Virus record (IMG/VR): IMGVR_UViG_3300027659_000055
Coordinates: 1 to 46,530 of that record
Direction: 5' to 3' (one strand)
Length of the DNA: 46,530 nt
Source: a virus
Shown here: in pieces, positions 1 to 8,233 of the stretch
Position numbering within the stretch: the stretch's first letter is position 1
Layout of the letters: each line of letters begins with the position of its first letter
Notes under the pieces: model-generated
Seen by the model: the letters and a program-made list of their open reading frames with translations, nothing else
Database searches by the model: none
Told to the model about the DNA's origin: nothing
Translations under genes and position numbers: made by a program

Positions 1-2
1 CT

Positions 3-2129
3 GGATCAACTACCTACATTAATACACAAACTTTAAATATTGAAGATAATACAATTTTACTTAATTCAAATGTTACTGGAGCACCAACTGGAACTGCAGG
101 TATTGAAATTGAGCGTGGCACAGAAACTAATTCATCAATTTTATGGACTGAATCATTGCAAGGATGGGATTTTTCACATGACATTTATACAAATGCAGTT
201 AGAAATCAAAACATTCTAGAAATAAATGTATCTGCATCAGCTGGATCAAGTGGGGAAATTGATTTATTGACAGCATTTGCAGAATTAAATATAAATACAG
301 ATGGAAGTATTGATTTAAGACCAGGAAATATTTCTGGATTTGAAAGATATAAGTTTACAAAAACACATTTAGAGTTCCCTGATTTAAGTCAACAGGATAC
401 TGCTTTCTTAGGAATGTCTTCATATACTACAACAAATCTTTCAGAAGGAACTAATTTATACTTTACAAATCAAAGAGCAATAGATGCACTATCTTCTACA
501 CTTACAAACTATTTAACAAATTCTTCTGCATCAACAATATATCTAACACAAGCTAATGCTGCAAGTATATATTTGACACAATCTAATGCATCTACAACAT
601 ATTTGACAACAGAAACTGATCCAATATTTGTTGCTTCTGATGCCTATAATATTACATCTGCCTCAACATCTGCATGGAACACAGCTTATGGATGGGGAAA
701 TCATGCCCTTGCAGGATACTCTTTAACTTCTCACAATCATTCTTTAAATAGTCTTTCAAATGTTGTAATTACTGGAACTCCAACAGATGGACAAGCAATT
801 GTTTGGGACACGTCTACTTCAAAATGGGTAAATGAAACAATAGCTGCAGGATCTTCTTATCCAGATCAAACTGGTAACAGTGGAAAATTTTTACAAACAA
901 ATGGAGCAAGTGTATCTTGGCAAAATGTTGACTTTACTGGATACCTAACAGAAGCTTCAGCATCTTCTACATACCTAACTCAAGCCTCAGCATCTTCTAC
1001 ATACCTAACTCAAGCCTCAGCATCTTCTACATACCAGCCTATTGGAAGCTATTTGACTTCTGAATCAGACACTTTAGAAACAGTAACTGATCGTGGTGCA
1101 ACATCTTCAAATGCTATATCAATTACAAATGCAACTGCTGCTTCATCAACAACTACTGGTGCACTTACTATTACAGGCGGTGTAGGAATTGGAGAAGATC
1201 TTTATGTAAACAATAATGTATATATTGGTGGAGATATTAATATAACAGGTTCTATCAGTGGATCTTTAACATATGTAAATGTTACTGATTTAGTTGTAAC
1301 AGATCCTTTAATTTACCTTGCAGAAGGTAATCCTAATGACTCGGTTGATATTGGTATATTTGCTGCACTAAATCATAGTTCTTCTGCATATTACCACACT
1401 GGACTAATTAGAGATGCATCAGATTCTGGAAAATGGAAGTTAGCTTCAAATCTTTTAGATCCAACAAGCAATGTTATTGATTTTACAGGTGCTACTTTTG
1501 ATACATTAAAGATTGGTGCTCTTGAAGTTACAGATGCTTCAACAACTCGTACAAATCTTGGTCTTACAATTGGAACAGATGTTCAAGCTTATAACGTAAC
1601 TTTGGCAGCAGTAGCAGGTGGGACATATACGGGTGATGACAGCATTGCAACTCTTGGAACTATTACAGCTGGAACATGGAATGGCTCAACAATTGGATAT
1701 GCATATGGTGGAACTGGTCTTACAACATTAGGAACTGCTGGTCAAGTGCTTACTGTAAATGCTGGAGCTACAGCAATTGAGTGGGCTACTCCATCAGGTG
1801 GCGGTGGACCATCAACAACTACTACTTCAATCACAACAAACTCTGCAACAGCAATTGAATCATTTGCAACAACAACATCTAGAACAGCAGAGGCAATTAT
1901 TCAAATTACACAGGGAACTGATTATTATTCATCTAAAGTTCTTTTAATTCATGATGGAACAACTGTAAAAATGACTGAGTATGCAATTTTAGAATCTACA
2001 ACTGGAGCAATTCCATTAACAATTAGTTCTGCTATAAGTGGATCAAATGTTGAACTTCGTGCAACTATTACAGATGCAGCAACAACAAATGCAACTGCAA
2101 AAGTAATTATGACAGAGGTGGCAGTATAA
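3..2129 (+). CDS. Tail fibre protein, 5'-truncated by the window edge
   Basis: The reading frame is open from the first complete codon, so the true start lies outside the window; the TTG at 156 is only an internal codon. At least 708 residues are visible. The protein is rich in Ser, Thr, Ala and Gly, with repeated YLTQASASST-type units, an ITGGVGIGEDLYV segment and a GGTGLTTLGTAGQVL segment. These are low-complexity beta-strand elements typical of trimeric phage fibres. One HNH-type His pair (SHNHSL) lies near residue 245 of the visible part. The C-terminus (about 120 residues, Thr/Ala-rich) may be a small beta-sandwich. The stop overlaps the next start (TAATG), suggesting coupled expression with the downstream collar proteins. 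The role as a virion fibre is inferred from composition and neighbours; the receptor is unknown. Confidence 0.75.
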   Translation, partial: GSTTYINTQTLNIEDNTILLNSNVTGAPTGTAGIEIERGTETNSSILWTESLQGWDFSHDIYTNAVRNQNILEINVSASAGSSGEIDLLTAFAELNINTDGSIDLRPGNISGFERYKFTKTHLEFPDLSQQDTAFLGMSSYTTTNLSEGTNLYFTNQRAIDALSSTLTNYLTNSSASTIYLTQANAASIYLTQSNASTTYLTTETDPIFVASDAYNITSASTSAWNTAYGWGNHALAGYSLTSHNHSLNSLSNVVITGTPTDGQAIVWDTSTSKWVNETIAAGSSYPDQTGNSGKFLQTNGASVSWQNVDFTGYLTEASASSTYLTQASASSTYLTQASASSTYQPIGSYLTSESDTLETVTDRGATSSNAISITNATAASSTTTGALTITGGVGIGEDLYVNNNVYIGGDINITGSISGSLTYVNVTDLVVTDPLIYLAEGNPNDSVDIGIFAALNHSSSAYYHTGLIRDASDSGKWKLASNLLDPTSNVIDFTGATFDTLKIGALEVTDASTTRTNLGLTIGTDVQAYNVTLAAVAGGTYTGDDSIATLGTITAGTWNGSTIGYAYGGTGLTTLGTAGQVLTVNAGATAIEWATPSGGGGPSTTTTSITTNSATAIESFATTTSRTAEAIIQITQGTDYYSSKVLLIHDGTTVKMTEYAILESTTGAIPLTISSAISGSNVELRATITDAATTNATAKVIMTEVAV
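954..1035 (+). repeat. 30-bp tandem repeat in the fibre gene (2.7 copies)
   Basis: Units start at 954, 984 and 1014. The first two differ at one base (gcttcag versus gcctcag), and the third breaks off after ATACC. Each unit encodes ten residues, ASASSTYLTQ. Diverged protein-level copies of the same motif (ASTIYLTQ, ASIYLTQS, ASTTYLTT) occur upstream at about 520-610. The near-identity of the units suggests recent slippage or recombination, which would change fibre length without a frameshift. Confidence 0.9.
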
Positions 2130-2770
2130 TGGCTAATCTAAAATTAAAAGAAAATCTAGATATTAAAAGCACTGGTGTGTCCACATCTGGACAAAATGCT
2201 CTTCCAAAAACTGGAGACATAATTCCATTTGCTGGAACTATCGCACCAAATGGATGGGCAATTTGTGATGGAACAAATGGAACTCCAGATTTAAGAGGGA
2301 AATTTGTTGTTGGATACCAAGATTCTGGAAATATTGGAACTACTATTGGTAGCTCAACACATACACATACATATTCTACAAATACTTTTAACCAAACTGG
2401 AACTTCAGATTCTCATGATGGAGTTGATACAGGAGTTTCTTACGGTGGAAATGGAGCTGTACATGCTCACTCAGTAAGTACAACTTTTGGATCAGGCTCT
2501 GGTGCAAATAATCTACTTGCAAATAGCACAAACTCTGGTGGTCCTATTGCTTTTGTTGCAAGACCACATACACACAATGGATCAGGAAGTGTTAATTTTA
2601 ACAATGCTGGCGTTGGTGGTCATAACCATGGGGGCTTTGGATTAAGAACTTCAGATAGGACACTTGCTCATAATACAAACCACTCTGTGTCAAATGTTCC
2701 TGTAGGAAATGCAGCAGCAGGAAGCAGCTTGGTTCCATTTATTATAATGAATTATATAATGAAGATATGA
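2129..2770 (+). CDS. Tail-collar (microcystin-dependent type) fibre protein 1
   Basis: A 213-residue protein with the phage tail-collar signature near residues 28-64: GDIIPFAGTIAPNGWAICDG followed by TPDLRGKFVVGY. The rest is Gly/Ser/Asn-rich with His-x-His pairs (HTHT, HAHS, HTHN, HNHG), and it ends in the family-typical hydrophobic strand (FIIMNYIMKI). In T4 gp37, such HxH motifs on neighbouring chains bind iron along the fibre needle; a similar role is inferred here. The start codon overlaps the preceding stop. It is the first of three adjacent collar genes, with a fourth copy at 6682. It could be the distal receptor-binding tip or an accessory spike. Confidence 0.8.
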   Translation: MANLKLKENLDIKSTGVSTSGQNALPKTGDIIPFAGTIAPNGWAICDGTNGTPDLRGKFVVGYQDSGNIGTTIGSSTHTHTYSTNTFNQTGTSDSHDGVDTGVSYGGNGAVHAHSVSTTFGSGSGANNLLANSTNSGGPIAFVARPHTHNGSGSVNFNNAGVGGHNHGGFGLRTSDRTLAHNTNHSVSNVPVGNAAAGSSLVPFIIMNYIMKI

Positions 2771-2780
2771 GGGTTATGAT

Positions 2781-3539
2781 ATGGCAAATTTAAAAATAGG
2801 ATTAAACGCAGCAGTTGATAAAAATGGATTTATTCAAAATTATCCAGTTGGAACCATTATTGTTAGAAATAATTCAACAATAGATAATGGATGGCTATTA
2901 TGCGATGGTAGATATGTAAATACAGCAGACTATCCAGAATTATATGCTCATATTGGAACAACATATGGTGCATTAGTTGGATCAACTTTTAGATTACCTC
3001 CACTTGTTTATAATGCAACAAATAATCCACAACAAAGAATTCCTTTTTCAACACTAACTTCTGAAGTTTCTTATCCAAATAATTTTTATCATTCACATAC
3101 AATTGCAATAAATGCTACCGTTGGCATGAGCAATCCTGGTTCTACTCATAATTTTTATGGGCATCCAACTAACTCATCTACTTCAAATAGTGATACTAAT
3201 AATCATGCTCATAATTCAAGTGGAAATACAAACACTTCCTCAAACTCTGGAGGATCTTCTGGAACAAGAGCACCTGGTCCAACTGGTCCATATGCTTCTG
3301 GTCCAGGTGGTGGAACTGGTCACTCTCATGGTGGAGCTGGTTGGTCTGGAACTTCTGGTGCAGCAGGAGATACACATGGTCATACAGTAAACTGGCATAG
3401 TGGTAACTTGGTTCATTATCATAACCATAGTTCAAACGTAGCATCTGTTACACATAATGTAAGTCCTTCAACTAGTGCAAATTTAACATCAGGGCAATAT
3501 CCAACATCTATGGAGGTGAGTTTCCTTATAAAGACATAG
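2781..3539 (+). CDS. Tail-collar fibre protein 2
   Basis: A 252-residue paralogue of the preceding gene. The collar motif spans about residues 22-75 (YPVGTIIVRN, NGWLLCDGRYV, GSTFRLPPL). It is followed by a His/Gly/Ser-rich region with HSH, HAH, HSHGG, HGH and HYHNH clusters, and a C-terminal strand ending in MEVSFLIKT. A GAGGG Shine-Dalgarno overlaps the previous gene's stop. The N-terminal MANLKIGLN resembles the MANLKLKEN of collar protein 1, supporting duplication. The HxH pairs are spaced as expected for metal-stacked trimeric needle domains. It probably acts as a tail fibre or spike; receptor specificity cannot be read from the sequence. Confidence 0.8.
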   Translation: MANLKIGLNAAVDKNGFIQNYPVGTIIVRNNSTIDNGWLLCDGRYVNTADYPELYAHIGTTYGALVGSTFRLPPLVYNATNNPQQRIPFSTLTSEVSYPNNFYHSHTIAINATVGMSNPGSTHNFYGHPTNSSTSNSDTNNHAHNSSGNTNTSSNSGGSSGTRAPGPTGPYASGPGGGTGHSHGGAGWSGTSGAAGDTHGHTVNWHSGNLVHYHNHSSNVASVTHNVSPSTSANLTSGQYPTSMEVSFLIKT

Positions 3540-3548
3540 GATAAAATT

Positions 3549-4313
3549 ATGGCAGATTTTAAATCAGACAATATAGATACCTCTTCAACTTATGCATATA
3601 TTCCAACAGGTGGAATAATTACACTTGGAGGATCTTTTTCAGAATATAGTGATACCACTTACGAAAATATTGGATTAATACCATGTGATGGTAGAACTTT
3701 AAATGCTTCTGCAAGTCCACAATACACTAATCTATTTAATGTTATTGGAGTTTTGTATGGAGGTAGTGGATCGGCATCTTTTAATGTTCCAAATCTTAAA
3801 ACAGATAAGGTTGCAATTGCTGGAACTTCTAATACTTTTTATAACACAAATACAGTTGGAACAAAAGTAACTTCTACAGCACATTCTCATGTGACGACTG
3901 CAACAAATAATCAATTTTTTGTAAATTTTGGAAATGTTTCGCATGATCATACTCTTTCGTATAATGATGTAGGAAATGTTACAGGAGAAAATGGTCATGG
4001 TCACAATGGCGTATCTAGTTCAGGAACTATTGGACCAAATGTTAATAAAAATGGACCAGGTGGCACTGCTGGTGGTGGATTAAATGGAAACCACTCTCAT
4101 AATGTTTCTTTAAATGCAAACGCACTTGGCGATGGTGGAGGAAATAATCATACCCATAGTGGAGTTTTATATCATAATACAGGATATAGTACAGTATTTA
4201 ATCATGCACATGATGCTAATATTACTAATTCTGCAAATACATCAACTGCAACATATAGTTCATCCGCACTTGGCGTTCCTTATGCAAATGTGTTATACTT
4301 TATAAAAGCTTAA
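3549..4313 (+). CDS. Tail-collar fibre protein 3
   Basis: A 254-residue third member of the tandem collar set. The motif is at about residues 20-85: TGGIITLGGSF, IGLIPCDGRTLNAS, then FNVPNLKTDKVAIAG. The remainder carries six or more His-x-His pairs (HSH, HDH, HGH, HSH, HTH, HAH) separated by Gly/Asn/Thr-rich linkers, and it ends with VLYFIKA. The start is preceded by AGGA at a good distance. Divergence from its two neighbours is large outside the collar core, consistent with diversified adhesins from old duplications. A virion location is inferred. Confidence 0.78.
   Translation: MADFKSDNIDTSSTYAYIPTGGIITLGGSFSEYSDTTYENIGLIPCDGRTLNASASPQYTNLFNVIGVLYGGSGSASFNVPNLKTDKVAIAGTSNTFYNTNTVGTKVTSTAHSHVTTATNNQFFVNFGNVSHDHTLSYNDVGNVTGENGHGHNGVSSSGTIGPNVNKNGPGGTAGGGLNGNHSHNVSLNANALGDGGGNNHTHSGVLYHNTGYSTVFNHAHDANITNSANTSTATYSSSALGVPYANVLYFIKA
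4270..4299 (+). promoter_or_regulatory. Possible promoter, TTGGCG-N18-TATACT with extended -10
   Basis: TTGGCG (4270-4275), an 18-bp spacer and TGT-TATACT (4291-4299) lie at the end of the collar gene, just ahead of the gene at 4327. The extended -10 resembles several other sites in this window. Because it lies inside coding sequence it may be a chance match. Confidence 0.4.
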
Positions 4314-4326
4314 AAGGAAGAAATGT

Positions 4327-5037
4327 ATGAAAAAAAATGTTGTTAATTTTTATCCAATAAAAGAAGAGTATCAGGATGTTTTTGATAATCCAGTTCCTGC
4401 TAAAGATATTATTCCAGAATGGTATAAGAAACAAAATAGATATACTGGTGGAGAAAAAACTTTACTTTCAGATACAGGAACATATAATACAACTATAAAA
4501 GCATGTATGCCAATATTTGATTTAATCACTGCTGGATACGTTATTAAAACCCCTGCAGATTTGCATGTTTTAATAAATGAAGATGGCTCTGCAAGTTTTT
4601 CTTGGGCTATAAATAATTATACTTGTATTGAAAGTCACGGACCTTTACAGTATGATGCTTTTAATATTCCTAAAGAATTTCATCAAATAGGTTATAAATT
4701 TATCAGCCCTTGGATTATACAAACTCCAAAGGGATATTCTTCAATTTTTATGTCACCAGTTTTAAGAGACGACTTACCATTTCAATGTTTGCCAGCAATT
4801 GTAGATACAGACAATCATCCAATTGCAGTAAACTTTCCATTCTTTTTACGAAAAGATTTTGAAGGAATTATTCCAGCAGGAACTCCAATGATTCAAATTA
4901 TTCCATTTAAAAGAGATTCTTGGGGGCATAAAATTAAAAAGTATGATCCTTCTCTTAATAAAGTTTGGAAAAAAGCTGAAAGATATATGAAAAATAGGTA
5001 CAAAGATAATTTTAGAGTACTGAAAGAATGGGACTAA
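4327..5037 (+). CDS. Conserved phage protein of unknown function (IPEWYKK family)
   Basis: A 236-residue protein with no His/Gly-rich fibre character. Recognisable features are an N-terminal MKKNVVNFYP, the motif DIIPEWYKKQ near residue 30, KACMPIFDLITAGYVI near 57-72, and a C-terminal GTPMIQIIPFKRDSW. From memory, proteins with this pattern are common in tailed marine and freshwater phages, where no function has been assigned. No signal peptide, membrane segment or catalytic motif is evident. An AAGGAAG ribosome site lies just upstream. An ATG at 4323 is in another frame and was not used. Its place among fibre genes suggests a virion-related or host-interaction role, but that is context only. 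Confidence 0.7.
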   Translation: MKKNVVNFYPIKEEYQDVFDNPVPAKDIIPEWYKKQNRYTGGEKTLLSDTGTYNTTIKACMPIFDLITAGYVIKTPADLHVLINEDGSASFSWAINNYTCIESHGPLQYDAFNIPKEFHQIGYKFISPWIIQTPKGYSSIFMSPVLRDDLPFQCLPAIVDTDNHPIAVNFPFFLRKDFEGIIPAGTPMIQIIPFKRDSWGHKIKKYDPSLNKVWKKAERYMKNRYKDNFRVLKEWD

Positions 5038-5040
5038 AAA

Positions 5041-5676
5041 ATGACAGTAATGCCAGAACATGATCATACTCATCCAGATGCAGAGAATCACGAGCATATT
5101 GGAAAATTTAGTTATAGGCATACCCATGTAATGGATCCTGAAAGTAAAATTCATGACCACGAAAAATTTCACCAAACTAATATTGAAAAATATTTAGACG
5201 AAGTTTTGTCTCATGAAAAAGAAGCTCTTTGGCAAGATATAAGTTATGAAAAAGCTCAAGAATTAATTGCAGGTAAAGAAATAAATGGTCTTACAGAAGA
5301 TCAAGTTAGAGCATTAATTATTTATTCAATATTTACATACTGTGTTGACAATATGGTTGCAGCAGAAATGATGTATATGGCAGAGTTGTCTGTTGCAGAA
5401 CTTAAAAAAGCTGGAATGGCAGAACCAGTGTCAAACATGTTTATAAACTCTTTATTTAATTTTAGAAATGTTTATAGACCACTCTATGATTTATTAGATC
5501 TTAAATATGCAAATAGAATTGATGATCCAGATAGACAGTCAGACCAATATAGGCTTGGAGTAATTGACTGTATATTGGCTTTAAGAAGGTATGAAAGGTC
5601 TAGTGGTTTTGGGTGGGAAGATCCAAATCCAAGATTTAATATTCCAGCTAGAGATCAATTAGAGTTAGAGCTATAA
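5041..5676 (+). CDS. Histidine-rich N-terminus protein of unknown function
   Basis: A 211-residue protein whose first 44 residues contain ten histidines, mostly as His-x-His pairs (HDHTH at 7-11, HEH at 17-19, HTH at 27-29, HDH at 38-40, H44). The rest is alpha-helical looking and Ala/Leu/Glu-rich, with EMMYMAELSVAEL and a C-terminal RRYERSSGFGWEDPNPRF segment. I do not recognise the family. The N-terminal arrangement suggests divalent-metal binding, and the surrounding fibre genes are full of HxH metal-type motifs, so a link to fibre maturation is possible but speculative. It starts 3 bases after the previous stop, with no strong ribosome site, so coupling is likely. An in-frame ATG at 5050 is an alternative start. 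Confidence 0.6.
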   Translation: MTVMPEHDHTHPDAENHEHIGKFSYRHTHVMDPESKIHDHEKFHQTNIEKYLDEVLSHEKEALWQDISYEKAQELIAGKEINGLTEDQVRALIIYSIFTYCVDNMVAAEMMYMAELSVAELKKAGMAEPVSNMFINSLFNFRNVYRPLYDLLDLKYANRIDDPDRQSDQYRLGVIDCILALRRYERSSGFGWEDPNPRFNIPARDQLELEL

Positions 5677-5686
5677 CTTGTCAACG

Positions 5687-5695
5687 TGGTATAAT
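5687..5695 (+). promoter_or_regulatory. Extended -10 promoter element TGG-TATAAT
   Basis: A consensus TATAAT with the upstream TGn extension lies in the 37-base gap before the gene at 5714. No good -35 is present at 16-18 bases, which is normal for extended -10 promoters. An AAGGTG ribosome site follows, so the transcript would have a short leader. Confidence 0.5.
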
Positions 5696-5713
5696 ATTTT
5701 AAGGTGATTAACT

Positions 5714-6094
5714 ATGGCATTTCCAGGTACATATAATTTTAACTACTATGCAGGTGATACCTTTGAGTTTTTTGTATACCCTAAAAATTCTTCTGGTGGA
5801 GTCTTTGACGACCTTTCTAGCTATACTGCACTCTTTTTAGTTTCAACAGCCAGAGGCTCTGCGTCAGCAGCTGTAATTTCTTCTCTTGATGCATCTGAAG
5901 CTTTAGCTACAATTGAAGATGGAGACCACGTTTCTTGCATGATTAAACCAAATGGTGGTAGACAGTTGACAGATGCTACATATATCTATGACTTAGAGAT
6001 TGAAAATACAAGTGCATCTTCTTCCTCTTTTGGAAAAGTATTTACACTTTTAACTGGAACGATAAGTGTTACACAAGATGTGGCGGTAACTTAG
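5714..6094 (+). CDS. Small virion-type protein, probable beta-sandwich
   Basis: A 126-residue protein beginning MAFPGTYNFNYYAGDTFEF and dominated by alternating hydrophobic/polar strands: SSYTALFLVSTARG, HVSCMIKP and YIYDLEIEN. It ends in LTGTISVTQDVAVT. The YxGDTFEF opening resembles short Ig-like domains that sit at the base of phage fibres (baseplate upper protein type), but I cannot assign a family with certainty. It has its own upstream extended -10 promoter and a clear AAGGTG ribosome site. The next gene follows after one base, suggesting that the two encode partners at a fibre base. Confidence 0.55.
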   Translation: MAFPGTYNFNYYAGDTFEFFVYPKNSSGGVFDDLSSYTALFLVSTARGSASAAVISSLDASEALATIEDGDHVSCMIKPNGGRQLTDATYIYDLEIENTSASSSSFGKVFTLLTGTISVTQDVAVT

Positions 6095-6095
6095 T

Positions 6096-6677
6096 ATGGC
6101 AATAGATACTATTATATCTAATGATGAATTAGTTGTAGTTGGACCACCTGCCTCAGTATCTGTAAGTGTAGACATTGGTCCACAAGGAGAAAGAGGCTCA
6201 GAGTTTTATACTGGAGTTGGAACACCTGCACAAAATGCAGCAAGTCTTGTAGATGCAAAAGTAAATGATTTGTATATTAACAGGCTTCTTGGTGGAAATT
6301 ATGGAGTAGTTTATAAACTTAATGCAGTTCCTGGTGGTAGTTCTTGGCAGCCAGTTTTAAAGTTTCAACCAATATCTCATAGTGTTCAAAAATTAGTAAA
6401 CTTTACTTCAGGAACTGGCTCTATATCTATACCTCTTGCAGACTTTTATTCTAGTGCTCCAGAAAATTTAAATCCAGAAACAATTCTTGTACAGGCAACA
6501 TCAGAATTAAATGATCCAGCATTTATATCTATTTCTAATAAAAATATTCAAGATGTTTCTTCCGTTAAAACTTTTATTGTAGAATTAAAGGGTGCTCAGT
6601 TTTCATCAGGCTCAACATCTTTAATTTCTTCATCTGCAGTGCCTATTAATTTTTACATAACTGCAGGGGTAGGATAG
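6096..6677 (+). CDS. Fibre-like protein with short collagen-like segment
   Basis: A 193-residue protein. Residues about 16-35 contain a Gly-Pro rich GPPASVSVSVDIGPQGERGS segment, a one- to two-triplet collagen-like turn commonly found at the neck of phage fibres. A region with DAKVNDLYINRLLGGNYGVVYKL follows, then a beta-rich C-terminal half ending AVPINFYITAGVG. It probably is a structural fibre component acting with the genes on either side. It starts one base after the preceding stop without a good ribosome site, so coupled translation is expected. Assignment rests on composition and context, not on a recognised domain. Confidence 0.5.
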   Translation: MAIDTIISNDELVVVGPPASVSVSVDIGPQGERGSEFYTGVGTPAQNAASLVDAKVNDLYINRLLGGNYGVVYKLNAVPGGSSWQPVLKFQPISHSVQKLVNFTSGTGSISIPLADFYSSAPENLNPETILVQATSELNDPAFISISNKNIQDVSSVKTFIVELKGAQFSSGSTSLISSSAVPINFYITAGVG

Positions 6678-6681
6678 TAAC

Positions 6682-7917
6682 ATGGCAGAAAAAATTAGCG
6701 ATAGTAAAGGATTTGACGACACAACCTTTGACACATATGTTCCAGAACTAGAAGAGGCTGCAGATATTAGAAATGCTCTTGAGCTATTCTTTTATGGAAA
6801 TTCTGAAGATGGAAATTCAACTGGAGATGTAAGTATTTATGAAACTTTTGTAGATTTTGATACAAGAATTTCTGCAAACGATGCTGCTTTTGATGGACAT
6901 ACTGGTGCTATTTCAGACGTGCATGGTGTTGGTGCAGGTAATTTAGTTGTTGGAACTGGAACAACTCAGACTCTAATAAATAAAACTTTGACAAGCCCAA
7001 CTATAAATACTCCAACAATTAATACTCCAACAATTAATGCTGGTGTTTCTGGAACTGTTTCAATTAGTTCAACTGAACTTGGATATCTAGATGGGGTAAC
7101 ATCTTCTATTCAAACTCAAATAAATACAAATACTCCAGCTGGAATGATTTCAATTCATTCTGCAGCTACCGCCCCAACTGGATGGCTACTTTGTGATGGT
7201 ACTTCTTATTCCACAACAACTTATGCAAATCTTTACGGTGTTATTGGTTATACATTTGGTGGATCTGGTGCAAACTTTAATGTTCCAAACTTAAAAGGAA
7301 AAGTTGTAGTTGGAATTGATGCAGCTCAAGTTGAATTTGATACCCGTGGAGAATCTGGTGGAACAATGACACACCAACATGCTGCCTCTAACAGTGGTAA
7401 TACTTCTGTGGCACATAATCATACAATTCCTGCGTTAGCTGGAACAGCTGCAGGTGCAGGTGCACATAATCACTCTGTAAACGGAACTCATACTCACAGT
7501 ATAAATCATGGACATGCTGATGATTTTAACCCAACAACAACTGGTGCTCACTCTCATACAGATGGAAATATTGCTACTTCTACCAATGTTGCTTATTTTA
7601 AAGTCTCTTCTGGAAGCTCTTCATTAAACGTAGCATCTGGACAACATACTCATACAATAAGTGGAAATACATCAAATACTGGAGATCATGATCACACCTT
7701 ATCTGGTAGTGTAACTGACTCTAATGCCAACTCTGGAGCATCAAGTGCAAACTTTAATACTTCTAGTGATGGAAGTAATCATGCACACAATGTATCAACA
7801 GTTTCAGAAGCTACTATTGATGGAGCTGGCGGATCTCATGTACATACAACTCCAGCATCAGATACAATATCAAATCTACAACCTTATATAGCATTAAACT
7901 ATATAATTAAGATATAG
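6682..7917 (+). CDS. Long tail-collar fibre protein 4
   Basis: A 411-residue protein. The N-terminal 80 residues are acidic and mixed. Residues about 95-120 hold short TPTIN repeats, followed by a GYLDGVTSSIQTQI coiled segment typical of fibre shafts. The collar domain lies near 150-220 (AGMISIHSAATAPTGWLLCDG, then NFNVPNLKGKVVVG). The last 190 residues carry about ten His-x-His pairs, including NGTHTHSINHGH and DHDH, and end IALNYIIKI, closely matching the C-terminus of collar protein 1. The ribosome site overlaps the previous stop. It is probably a full-length receptor-binding fibre, with the three smaller collar proteins at 2129-4313 being shaftless relatives. Confidence 0.8.
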   Translation: MAEKISDSKGFDDTTFDTYVPELEEAADIRNALELFFYGNSEDGNSTGDVSIYETFVDFDTRISANDAAFDGHTGAISDVHGVGAGNLVVGTGTTQTLINKTLTSPTINTPTINTPTINAGVSGTVSISSTELGYLDGVTSSIQTQINTNTPAGMISIHSAATAPTGWLLCDGTSYSTTTYANLYGVIGYTFGGSGANFNVPNLKGKVVVGIDAAQVEFDTRGESGGTMTHQHAASNSGNTSVAHNHTIPALAGTAAGAGAHNHSVNGTHTHSINHGHADDFNPTTTGAHSHTDGNIATSTNVAYFKVSSGSSSLNVASGQHTHTISGNTSNTGDHDHTLSGSVTDSNANSGASSANFNTSSDGSNHAHNVSTVSEATIDGAGGSHVHTTPASDTISNLQPYIALNYIIKI

Positions 7918-7926
7918 GAGGGCATA

Positions 7927-8166
7927 ATGGCTATAAGTTTTAGAAAAGTTGATGAGATTGCAAAACAAGATTCTCATGGATACGATATTTGGGAATTATC
8001 AAATAACTTTGGAACAAGTCCTGGAGTAGTTGGGTGGTATTTTGTACCAGCTGGCACAGATGGAAAAGAATATCATGATGCACTAAGAACTGCAGAACAA
8101 AAGTTAATAGCTTTAGGATTAACTGAAATAGAAGTAAAAGCAATAATGGGAAGACAGCTTTTTTAA
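7927..8166 (+). CDS. Small hypothetical protein
   Basis: A 79-residue protein starting MAISFRKVDEIAKQDSHGYDI, with a likely small alpha/beta domain ending in LTEIEVKAIMGRQLF. It has one of the strongest ribosome sites in the window (AGGAGGG at 7916-7922, four to five bases before ATG), suggesting high expression. No membrane segment or catalytic motif is seen. It lies between the last fibre gene and the promoter for the holin-like gene. Function unknown; a fibre chaperone or small virion protein are context guesses only. Confidence 0.6.
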   Translation: MAISFRKVDEIAKQDSHGYDIWELSNNFGTSPGVVGWYFVPAGTDGKEYHDALRTAEQKLIALGLTEIEVKAIMGRQLF

Positions 8167-8173
8167 ACCACTC

Positions 8174-8202
8174 TTGACAAGATTAATGTTTTAAGATATA
8201 CT
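8174..8202 (+). promoter_or_regulatory. Consensus sigma70-type promoter, TTGACA-N17-TATACT
   Basis: A perfect -35 (8174-8179) and a one-mismatch -10 (8197-8202), separated by exactly 17 bases, lie in a 67-base intergenic gap. This is the best promoter by consensus in the window. It would drive the holin-like gene at 8234 and the glycosyltransferase behind it. Confidence 0.75.
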
Positions 8203-8233
8203 TTTACAAAGTACTATAGACAGGAGAATTAAC

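Noticed and set aside
1-8166. A diversity-generating retroelement acting on the fibre genes
   Set aside because: No reverse transcriptase or template repeat was found in the window, and the repeats seen are simple tandem or paralogous protein motifs.
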